Shown here: positions 36,890-44,161 of the stretch, one piece after another
Layout of the letters: each line of letters begins with the position of its first letter
How positions within the stretch are numbered: the first letter of the stretch is position 1
Assembly (NCBI RefSeq): GCF_019669905.1
Contig: NZ_AP019777.1
Span: 3,100,001 to 3,164,000, forward strand
From: Methylomonas koyamae
GTDB taxonomy: Bacteria; Pseudomonadota; Gammaproteobacteria; Methylococcales; Methylomonadaceae
Length of the DNA stretch: 64,000 nt
Direction of reading: 5' to 3'
The notes under the pieces: generated by a model
The model's database searches: none
Seen by the model: only the letters and a program-made list of their open reading frames with translations
Told to the model about the DNA's origin: nothing
Program-made: the position numbers and the translations under genes

Positions 36890-38548
36890 TTAATCCACCG
36901 CTTCGGTGGCCAGCGTTGCCGGCAACGGCCCAGCAGCCTGAACCGCAGCTCTGCGACGCTTTTTCGGGGCGAAGGTTTTTTTCAGCCGTTTCCAGCCGAT
37001 TACCAGTGAGCTGGCGCCTAACACCACGCCGAATCCGACCCAGGTCAGCATCCACACGTCCCAAATCGGCCGGTAATACAGCCAGCCGAAATCCCAATGG
37101 TGCAAGCCGGAATACAGCCAGCGGTAAAGCCGGCGGCTGCTGTCCAGTTTGGCAAGTATGCGGCCGTCTTGCGGATCGAGGTAAACCCGGGTGCCGGCCT
37201 GGTCGTGGAATTGCGCCAATACTACCGGCAGCGGCTTATCGACCTGGGTTTGATGGTGGCGCGGGTAGTAATAGCTGTCGTAATCGTCCAACACCGCCAG
37301 CTCGACCGAGTCGCCGGCGCCGTCCAGGCGTTGCAACGCGGCGGCCAGGGCGGCTTCGCTGAAGCGCGGACCGACGCCGTCCGGGGTTTGCGGCAGACGT
37401 TGGCCGTCGCGAGCGTTGGCCAGCAATACCGTGTCGCTACCGAGGCGGCGCCAGTTGATTTCGACGATGTCCGCCCGCCGTGCGGTCTCCGGTAACGGAC
37501 CGGGCCGCCAGTCGAACATCGCGGTCGGCAATTCGCCGCCCAGGTAGCGGCTGGCTTCGGCCTTGGCGATATTGCCTTCCGAAAACAGTTTGCCGGGATT
37601 GGTATCGATGAAGCCGCTCAAGGACCAACCCAACGCAACGGTGCCGCCGATCAAGCCGGTCCAGAAATGCCATTTGAACCAGAATTCCCGGTAGGGTTGG
37701 GTGCGGCCTTGAGAATAGGTCGGCTTGCCGCCGAAACCCGGCCGCCAGCGCAGCCAGCCGATGATCAGGCCGGTGATGCAGGCAATCGTCGCCGCCAAAC
37801 CGGACCACAATTGCACGTCGTGGCGGATATGGCCGAGGCCGATGGCCTCCAGCGGCTTGAATAAGTGGATCCAATTACCGACCCAATACAAGCCGCGATT
37901 GAAGCGGGTCGACGCGTGCAACACCTCGCCGGTCCGTGCCGAAATCAGCAATTCCTCGCCGCCGTCGCCGGCTATTTTGTGGAACGGCCGCAACGCGCCC
38001 TGGTTGCGCAGGATGATCGGGTTGTCGACGCTTTCCATATAGCTCAACTTAACGTCCCGTTCCGGCTGTTCGGCTGTGAACCAGTGTCGGGCGATTTGCA
38101 GCGCCTGTTCTGTGGAAATTTCGCGCAAGCTTCCGTCTAACGCCGAGAACGCAAACCGGTTGCCCTGGGTATCTTCTATCAACCACAGCGGCTCGCCGGC
38201 GGTGCGTACCAACCGCGCGTCGGCAATGTTAAGCGGCAATTCCTCGGCGGGTTTGGCTTTGGCCGCGGCGGCCATAGTCTCGCCGCCCGCTGTTGGCGTG
38301 GCTTTCAACTTGGCGACCGCCGCCTGGCGCGGCCCGACGCTGTTGGCCCAGACTTCGCCCAAACTCAGCCAGCCGGATTGCGGCTCCAGCGTTTCCGCAT
38401 GCGCCAGTTGTTGCGCCTTGGTCTGCGTCATCGGCGTCGTATACATAATGGACAGGCCGGACGCAAACCAGACGAACATAAACAACGCCAATACCACGCC
38501 CAGCCAACGGTGGGTTTCGTATAGCAACCAATTCAACGACTTCTTCAT
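36890..38548 (-). CDS. PepSY-domain transmembrane protein
   Basis: A 552-residue membrane protein of the PepSY-associated TM family. An N-terminal helix (WLGVVLALFMFVWFASGLSIM) is followed by periplasmic PepSY-like domains (ISTEQALQIARHWF, GEELLISARTGEVLHAS), middle helices (TIACITGLIIGWLRW, WTGLIGGTVALGWSLSGF) and a C-terminal helix pair with GLHHWDFGWLYYRPIWD. Conserved histidines in helices (ETHRWLG, KWHFW, LHHWDF) suggest haem or metal binding; relatives act in iron-uptake reduction. Start MKKSLNW at 38548 follows GAGG. Part of the sigma-54-driven operon beginning at 41071. Confidence 0.85.
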   Translation of the reverse strand: MKKSLNWLLYETHRWLGVVLALFMFVWFASGLSIMYTTPMTQTKAQQLAHAETLEPQSGWLSLGEVWANSVGPRQAAVAKLKATPTAGGETMAAAAKAKPAEELPLNIADARLVRTAGEPLWLIEDTQGNRFAFSALDGSLREISTEQALQIARHWFTAEQPERDVKLSYMESVDNPIILRNQGALRPFHKIAGDGGEELLISARTGEVLHASTRFNRGLYWVGNWIHLFKPLEAIGLGHIRHDVQLWSGLAATIACITGLIIGWLRWRPGFGGKPTYSQGRTQPYREFWFKWHFWTGLIGGTVALGWSLSGFIDTNPGKLFSEGNIAKAEASRYLGGELPTAMFDWRPGPLPETARRADIVEINWRRLGSDTVLLANARDGQRLPQTPDGVGPRFSEAALAAALQRLDGAGDSVELAVLDDYDSYYYPRHHQTQVDKPLPVVLAQFHDQAGTRVYLDPQDGRILAKLDSSRRLYRWLYSGLHHWDFGWLYYRPIWDVWMLTWVGFGVVLGASSLVIGWKRLKKTFAPKKRRRAAVQAAGPLPATLATEAVD

Positions 38549-38614
38549 ACTGCCTCGCTTATTTGCTTTATCGAAAATTTTGCCGCCGGCTGCGGCGCAG
38601 CGTTGAGACGGTCG

Positions 38615-38685
38615 GGTCAGAGGCCGGCCAAACCACATCCATGTCCAAGGGGGTTGGTGCCTATATTCGTCTCCGGCCTCTGACC
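38615..38685. repeat. Inverted repeat between peroxiredoxin and PepSY genes
   Basis: GGTCAGAGGCCGG (38615-38627) and its exact complement CCGGCCTCTGACC (38673-38685) enclose 45 bases. No T-run follows, so it looks more like a dispersed palindromic repeat than a terminator, though it could lower expression of the PepSY and tatA genes. Confidence 0.55.
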
Positions 38686-38711
38686 GGACCGCCCGACGCC
38701 GGCGTTCGGTT

Positions 38712-39296
38712 TCAAGATCGGGTGTTTGCCACGGCGGCTTTGACTATCTCCAGCGCCTTAGCCACGTTCTCGGCCGGTTTCAAATCGCCGACCTTGCCCA
38801 GCACCTTACCGTCCGCGCCGACCACAAACGTGGTGCGGGCGATAGAACCGTGGTCGACGACGCTGCCGCGGCTATCCAGACGGCCCACGGTGGATTGGTC
38901 CACCGCCAAACCGTAAGCGTTGGCGATTTTGCCGTCCGGATCGGAGGCCACCGGGAATTTGCCGGCACAGGTATTCGGGTCGGCGGAGAATTGATTCAGC
39001 CGCTCGATACCGTCCAGCGACACGCCGACGATAGAAGCGCCGGCCGCGGTAAATTCGGCGTAATGCTCGGCAAAAGCCCGCGCCTGCACACTGCAGCCGC
39101 GGCCGAACGCAGTCGGATAGAAATAAACCACGACCGGGCCTTTCGCCCGTGCCTGGCGCAGCGAGTAATGCAGCGGCTTGCCTGCGTGCGACGCCTGGGC
39201 GTCGATATCGGGTGCATAGTCCTGTTGTTCCAGATCGGCAAACACCGAAAACGCTGCCGTCAACCACAACAGGCTAGCGCCGATAAAACGTTTCAT
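38712..39296 (-). CDS. Periplasmic peroxiredoxin-like protein, catalytic Thr replaced
   Basis: A 194-residue AhpC/TSA-fold protein with a signal peptide (MKRFIGASLLWLTAAFSVFA). The peroxidatic site reads PTAFGRGC: cysteine is present, but the Thr/Ser of the PxxxTxxC motif is Gly, which should impair classical peroxidase chemistry. The end (GKVGDLKPAENVAKALEIVK) is typical. The start at 39296 has GGAG five bases upstream. It is a close paralogue of the protein at 40089-40670, with a cytochrome gene between them. Confidence 0.85.
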   Translation of the reverse strand: MKRFIGASLLWLTAAFSVFADLEQQDYAPDIDAQASHAGKPLHYSLRQARAKGPVVVYFYPTAFGRGCSVQARAFAEHYAEFTAAGASIVGVSLDGIERLNQFSADPNTCAGKFPVASDPDGKIANAYGLAVDQSTVGRLDSRGSVVDHGSIARTTFVVGADGKVLGKVGDLKPAENVAKALEIVKAAVANTRS

Positions 39297-39344
39297 ATCT
39301 ACTCCGTAAAAAGGATGGGCGGGATGCGTCGGCCGAGACATGGC

Positions 39345-40085
39345 TTACAACCCCGATACATAATCGACCAAGGCCTCGATCTCATCGTCGGCCAAGGCTT
39401 TGGCTACTTTATTCATCACAGCCTCCGTACTGTTCTTGCGTTCGCCCAATTTCCAATTCAGCAATTGCCGGCGCAGATACAATCTGTTCTGGCCGCCGAT
39501 CACCGGATATATCACCCCGTTCTCGACCCTGCCCTTGCCGTTCTTACCGTGGCAGGATTCGCAGGACGCCAATTCCCGGGCCGGATCGCCGCTTTCGAAC
39601 AAACTCTTCGCGCGCGGGTTTTCGTGCTCCACCCGGCCGCGCATGACGGGCTGCCCGGCGAAATAGGCGGCGATATCCGCCATATCCGCCGGCGTCAAAT
39701 CGGCCGCCATTTTCACCATGATTTCGTGCCGGCGCGCCCCGCTTTGAAAATCCTGCAACTGCTTGACCAAGTAAGCGGCAAATTGCCCGGCATGTTTCGG
39801 AATCCGCGAATCCTCGGCGTTGCCGTCGTGGCCGTGGCATTCCTGGCAACGTTCGCTGTCGGATTTGAGCTTGCCCGCCACCGGATCGCCGGCACCGGCA
39901 TGCTGCACGCCGGTTTCAGAAACAGGATCCGCCGCCAGACCGGGAGCGGATGCGATGATTGCCACAGTTCCCAGCGCCAGCCAGGCCCGCTTCCGCCAAC
40001 ACCTACCGCTGCGGCGCCAACCGCCAACGGCAGACGCCGATTTGGCGCGGCGAACCGCCGGCGCCGTTTGTAAATAAGCCGCCAC
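39345..40085 (-). CDS. Di-haem cytochrome c, c4-like
   Basis: A 246-residue periplasmic protein with two haem sites, CQECHG and CESCHG, each followed by a methionine-containing segment (VKMAADLTPADMADIAAYFAGQ; KALADDEIEALVDYVSGL), the cytochrome c4 arrangement of two fused monohaem domains. A signal-like stretch WLALGTVAIIASAPGLAA lies about 35-52 residues in, so the GTG start at 40085 may be too early. The gene lies four bases after the second peroxiredoxin. Confidence 0.87.
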   Translation of the reverse strand: MAAYLQTAPAVRRAKSASAVGGWRRSGRCWRKRAWLALGTVAIIASAPGLAADPVSETGVQHAGAGDPVAGKLKSDSERCQECHGHDGNAEDSRIPKHAGQFAAYLVKQLQDFQSGARRHEIMVKMAADLTPADMADIAAYFAGQPVMRGRVEHENPRAKSLFESGDPARELASCESCHGKNGKGRVENGVIYPVIGGQNRLYLRRQLLNWKLGERKNSTEAVMNKVAKALADDEIEALVDYVSGL

Positions 40086-40088
40086 CGG

Positions 40089-40670
40089 TTACGGCTTGTG
40101 TTCGGCCAGGATCTTCACCACCTCTAAGGCCTTGGCCACGTTCTCCTCGGGTTTCAGACCGCCGAAACTGGCCGCGATCTTGCCGTCCGGCCCGACCACG
40201 AAGGTGGTGCGTTCGGCAAAGCCATGCCCGATTTCGACGCCGCGGGTATCCTGTTTACCCGGTGCCGCTTCGCGCACCGACACGTCGTAGGACCGCGCAA
40301 TGCTGCCGTCGGCATCGGACGCGACCGGAAACTTGCTCGCGCAATAATTCGGATCGGCCGAGAAATCGTTCAACCGTTCTATGCTGTCCAGCGAGACGCC
40401 GACGATGGAGGCGCCGGCGGCGGCGAATTTATCGTGGTTTACGGCAAAGGTATGCGCCTGCAGATTGCAACCGCCGGTATAGGCCGACGGGTAGAAATAG
40501 ACCACGACCGGACCGTTGCGCAGCGTGTCTTTCAACGAATACGCAAATGCCTTGCCGGCCAGAGAAGCCTGCGCCGAAAAATCCGGCGCCGGATGGCCCT
40601 CCGGCAACGCCGCCAGCACCGGCAAGGAAACGGCGAACGGCAACAGCGCCTTGAATACAGTTTTTTTCAT
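40089..40670 (-). CDS. Periplasmic peroxiredoxin
   Basis: A 193-residue exported AhpC/TSA-fold protein: signal peptide about 1-21 (LPVLAA), peroxidatic motif PSAYTGGC with Thr and Cys intact, and a second cysteine in DPNYCASKF that could be the resolving residue. It should reduce peroxides in the periplasm, perhaps with the adjacent cytochromes as electron source. Second gene of its operon. Confidence 0.87.
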   Translation of the reverse strand: MKKTVFKALLPFAVSLPVLAALPEGHPAPDFSAQASLAGKAFAYSLKDTLRNGPVVVYFYPSAYTGGCNLQAHTFAVNHDKFAAAGASIVGVSLDSIERLNDFSADPNYCASKFPVASDADGSIARSYDVSVREAAPGKQDTRGVEIGHGFAERTTFVVGPDGKIAASFGGLKPEENVAKALEVVKILAEHKP

Positions 40671-40684
40671 TGGTTCAACCTTGT

Positions 40685-41071
40685 TTACAACGGTTTATAT
40701 TTATCGTGGCAGGCGCCGCGACATTGTTTGGAAAAGTCGTTCGCAGCCACTGCCGCGGCATCCAGGTCGCCGGCAGCCAAAGCGCTTTGGATCGATTGCG
40801 CCTTGCCTTGGTATTCCTGCGAGTTATGCACCGCATCCGGCGCATCGCCCCGTTTCTGAAAAAAGCCCTCGACCAGTTTGAACTGCTCCTGCAATTCCTT
40901 GGCCTGGGTCGCGGCGGTCGCCGCATCCTTGGCGGCGATATTGTTTTGCACGTTTTGAATTTTGGTTTCGACATCGTTCATCAATTCTTCGAAATCGAAT
41001 TCGGCTTCGGCAAACGCCGCGCCGCAAATCAAGCTCAGGGCCAACGCAAAAGCCCACTTTTGAGTTCCCAT
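40685..41071 (-). CDS. Exported four-helix protein with CX3CH haem-like motif
   Basis: A 128-residue protein with signal peptide 1-21 (ICGAAFAEA) and an all-helical body rich in Ala, Gln and Lys. Near the end it has CRGACHDKYKPL. Read directly from the bases, three residues separate the cysteines, giving CX3CH in place of CX2CH. The position fits a cytochrome c'-like protein, so it may bind haem by a variant motif, or may have lost standard attachment. First gene of an operon with a consensus sigma-54 promoter. Confidence 0.8.
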   Translation of the reverse strand: MGTQKWAFALALSLICGAAFAEAEFDFEELMNDVETKIQNVQNNIAAKDAATAATQAKELQEQFKLVEGFFQKRGDAPDAVHNSQEYQGKAQSIQSALAAGDLDAAAVAANDFSKQCRGACHDKYKPL

Positions 41072-41137
41072 GCTAAAAATCAGTCTCCTCGTTAATCCTC
41101 GAAAAAATCCGCAACCGGATTCGGTTTAGTTAGGTAA

Positions 41138-41154
41138 ATGCAATGCATGTGCCA
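41138..41154 (-). promoter_or_regulatory. Sigma-54 promoter of the cytochrome/peroxiredoxin operon
   Basis: Minus strand TGGCAC-ATGCA-TTGCA is a full match to the -24/-12 consensus. Predicted start of transcription near 41128, about 57 bases before the gene at 41071. Confidence 0.82.
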
Positions 41155-41289
41155 GCTTGTGCAAAAAACTCGAATTAGCGCCAAGCACTATTAACCATTG
41201 TTTTAACGGGATTTTTACCGGCTTTAGCCGACACATTGCCAAACCGGGACTGGCTGCGAGACGGTAGCTGGTGACTGGTCAACATCCCG

Positions 41290-41319
41290 GCAGCATTCCC
41301 TGTTGCTGCGCTAGCAAAT
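41290..41319. promoter_or_regulatory. Candidate enhancer dyads (cytochrome operon)
   Basis: CAGCA-N8-TGCTG (41291-41308) overlaps TGCTG-N6-CAAAT (41304-41319). The stretch CTGTTGCTGCGCTAGCAAAT is closely matched upstream of the rhodanese operon (47281-47300), where the arms change together from CAGCA/TGCTG to CAACA/TGTTG. About 160 bases above the -24 element. Confidence 0.5.
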
Positions 41320-41361
41320 GCGAACCGTAGGTGCAAATGTCTAAGCGGCCGGCAATACGGC

Positions 41362-41397
41362 AAAAAAAAAAGCGGGCAAGACTTTCGCCTTGCCCGC
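41362..41397 (-). terminator. Rho-independent terminator of the SMP-30 operon
   Basis: On the minus strand a 9-bp perfect stem GCGGGCAAG/CTTGCCCGC is followed by ten T residues. It lies about 200 bases after the stop at 41601. The rest of 41398-41600 holds no gene. Confidence 0.9.
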
Positions 41398-41600
41398 CAA
41401 GTGTCAAACACCACGAGTACCGAGATACCTATTGATCGATTTGCCGGCTCCCCGCGCCGGCAGGCGTCTTACTTTTCAACTGCGTCCTTGGGCAACCGTT
41501 CCGTCGATTGCCGGCGGCGAAACCGAGGTTCAAGGAGATAATCCCGCGGCCGCCGCTTGCTTCCCAGCCCAGCGATGAAAACTTATAACCAAAGCAACTG

Positions 41601-42560
41601 CTATTTGGCGCGCGTCGATATACCGCGGGCCAATAGCGGAATTTTATAGGCCGATCCGCGGCCGACCACATACAGCACATTCTTGTTCGGCCCGGAGAAC
41701 GCCAGATTTTGCGGTTTTTTCGGGATCGGAATCACACCCAGCGCATCGCCTTTGTCGCTGAAAACTTCGACGCCGGCATTCGAGGCCACGTACAAACGGC
41801 CTTCGTCGTCCAGCGCCAGACCGTCGGCCCCACCGGACCACTTGCCGTCCTCGCCTTGTCGCCAACCGGCCAGTTTGGCGAAATTCCGCCGGTTCTGAAT
41901 CGTGCCGTCGGCGGCGATATCGAACGCCAGCACGTGCTCGCCGGCCGTATTGGCGACATAAAGCACCTTCTCGTCCTTGCTCAACTGAATCCCGTTCGGC
42001 CGCTCGATATCGTTGGCCAGTTGCTTCAATTCGCCGCCCGGACCGATGTAATACACGCCGGGATGACTGGGCGGCGGATTCGGATTGTCCTTACTGGGTC
42101 GGGTGCCGCTATCGGTGAAATAAATTGCGCCGTTATTGGCCCGCACCAGATCGTTGGGACGCTGGAACGGCGTACCTTGGTAATCGGCGGCCAGCGTCTG
42201 CTTTTTATCGGCCGGATAAACCACGCCGACTTGGGTTTTCAAGGTCTGCACCGCAACGATACTGCCGTCCGGCGCCAACGCCAGGCCGTTAGCGCCGTTG
42301 GACTTATCCAAAAAGGTCGAGACCGTATCGTCCGGCGCAATCCGGATAATTTTATTGGCGTTGGTTTCGGTAAACAGCAAACTGCCGTCGCTGTATCCGA
42401 GCGGCCCTTCCGTGCCGTTGAATCCGTCCTTGATTTCATCGACCAGCACCCCGCCGGCCGCCACCCCAAGAATAGGCGGCGTATAAACATAGTCGGCTCC
42501 CGCAGCCGCAGAACTCAGCAGCGCACCGATACTGAACGCCAGCAAACGCTTGGCTAACAT
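41601..42560 (-). CDS. Exported SMP-30/gluconolactonase-like beta-propeller
   Basis: A 319-residue secreted protein: signal peptide 1-22 (LLSSAAAGA) then a six-bladed propeller of the SMP-30/LRE family (GTEGPLGYSDGSLLFTE, PNDLVRANNGAIYFTDSG, GADGLALDDEGRLYVAS). The metal-site residues Glu in GTEGP, Asn in PND and Asp in ADGLA are all present, so a lactonase-type hydrolase is likely; substrate unknown. Last gene of the operon that starts at 47039. Confidence 0.87.
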   Translation of the reverse strand: MLAKRLLAFSIGALLSSAAAGADYVYTPPILGVAAGGVLVDEIKDGFNGTEGPLGYSDGSLLFTETNANKIIRIAPDDTVSTFLDKSNGANGLALAPDGSIVAVQTLKTQVGVVYPADKKQTLAADYQGTPFQRPNDLVRANNGAIYFTDSGTRPSKDNPNPPPSHPGVYYIGPGGELKQLANDIERPNGIQLSKDEKVLYVANTAGEHVLAFDIAADGTIQNRRNFAKLAGWRQGEDGKWSGGADGLALDDEGRLYVASNAGVEVFSDKGDALGVIPIPKKPQNLAFSGPNKNVLYVVGRGSAYKIPLLARGISTRAK

Positions 42561-42665
42561 ATTCGTCTCCTCTTTCCTGCTTAAAGCGTGTCGGTAAATT
42601 CGCTATCGCAACGGCCCTCACCTCCCCAGCCCAACCGGGAAGATGAGGCACGCGCCGCAGAGCTG

Positions 42666-44129
42666 TTACGCAATCAACTCTTTGATCACCTTGCCGTACA
42701 CCACGGTCGGACGCTCGGAGCGGCCGTTGTGGAAGTAAGTGGTTTTCAGATGGTCCAGACCCATCAGTTGCAACACCGTCGCATGCAGGTCGTAGGTATC
42801 GACCGCTTTGCTCTTATCGGCGACCTGCAAACCGATTTCGTCGGTCGCGCCGTGGGTGTAACCGGCATTGACGCCGCCGCCGGCCAGCCATTGGGTGTAA
42901 CCCCAAGGGTTATGGTCGCGGCCGTTGCCGCTTTGGCCGTAGGAGGTGCGACCGAACTCGGAGGTCCATACCACCAGCGTGGTATCGAGCAGGCCTCTTT
43001 GTTTCAAGTCGGTCAACAGACCGGCAATCGGTTTGTCCACCGCGTAGGCGTGTTTCTTGTGGTTTTCCTCCAAGTGGGTATGGCCGTCCCAGTTGCGGCT
43101 GTCGCCGGCCACTTCCTGCGGGCCGGAAATGACCTGTACGAAACGCACGCCGCGTTCGACCAAACGCCGTGCCCGCAGCAACACTTCGCCGTAGCTTTTG
43201 CTGCCGTCGTCGTTAATGCCGTACAGGGCTTTGGTCGCATCGGATTCTTTTTTCAGATCGACGGCTTCCGGCGCCGTGCGTTGCATCCGGTCGGCCAATT
43301 CGTAAGCCTGCAAGCGGGCTTCCAATTCGGAATCGCCGGGGTATCTGGCGTCTTCCAGCTCGTTCAAGCGTTTCAACAAATCCAGGGTTTTGCGCTGCTC
43401 GGAGGCCGAAGTCAGCTCCGGACGTTCCAGATACAGGATCGGCGATTCGCCGGGACGGAACGCGGTGCCCTGGTACACGGCCGGCAGGAAGCCGGAACTC
43501 CAGTTGATCGAACCGCCGGTCGGCTCTTTCTTGTCGTTGTACAACACGACATAGGCCGGCAAATCCGGATTGGCGGTGCCCAATGCATATTTGATCCAGG
43601 CGCCCAGCGACGGCCGGCCCGGATTCAAATCGCCGGTGTTCAATTTCAGAATCGAAATGTTATGGGTCGCGCCTATCGTCACGCTGGATTTGATGAAGGC
43701 CAGCTCGTCGGCGTGTTGCGCCAGATTCGGCAACAGGTCGGAGAACCAGGCGCCGCTTTGGCCGTATTGCTTCCAGGTACGGTTGGTGGCAAACAATTTA
43801 CCGGTACCGCCGCGCACCCCTTCCTTGATGCCTTCCATGAACGATTTCGGGATATCCTGGCCGTGCATTTTCACCAATTGCGGCTTGTAGTCGTACAAGT
43901 CGATGGTGGACGGCGCGCCGTCCATATGCAGCCAGATCACCGATTTCACTTTCGGCGCGAAATGCGGCGCTTTCGGCGCCAACGGATCGACGATACCGGC
44001 ACCGGCGGCCAGTTCGGAAGCCATTGCGCCGGAAAAGCCGTTCAATCCGGGCAGCATGCCGCCCAACGCCAAACCGCCCAGGCCGTAACCGCTCTTGATT
44101 AAAAAGTCTCTACGAGATTTATTGTTCAT
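42666..44129 (-). CDS. DUF1501 protein with Tat signal
   Basis: A 487-residue exported protein: twin-arginine signal SRRDFLIKSGYGLGGLALGG, then a DUF1501 (alkaline-phosphatase/sulfatase-like) domain with VIWLHMDGAPSTIDLYDYKP, THNISILKLNTG, SEFGRT and GRDHNPWGYTQWLAGGG. This family is abundant in Planctomycetes, where it is nearly always paired with a DUF1549/DUF1553 protein, as here. Biochemical role not established to my knowledge. Confidence 0.92.
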   Translation of the reverse strand: MNNKSRRDFLIKSGYGLGGLALGGMLPGLNGFSGAMASELAAGAGIVDPLAPKAPHFAPKVKSVIWLHMDGAPSTIDLYDYKPQLVKMHGQDIPKSFMEGIKEGVRGGTGKLFATNRTWKQYGQSGAWFSDLLPNLAQHADELAFIKSSVTIGATHNISILKLNTGDLNPGRPSLGAWIKYALGTANPDLPAYVVLYNDKKEPTGGSINWSSGFLPAVYQGTAFRPGESPILYLERPELTSASEQRKTLDLLKRLNELEDARYPGDSELEARLQAYELADRMQRTAPEAVDLKKESDATKALYGINDDGSKSYGEVLLRARRLVERGVRFVQVISGPQEVAGDSRNWDGHTHLEENHKKHAYAVDKPIAGLLTDLKQRGLLDTTLVVWTSEFGRTSYGQSGNGRDHNPWGYTQWLAGGGVNAGYTHGATDEIGLQVADKSKAVDTYDLHATVLQLMGLDHLKTTYFHNGRSERPTVVYGKVIKELIA

Positions 44130-44161
44130 TGTCTGTTTCCTAATATTCAGTAAGTGTTCGC

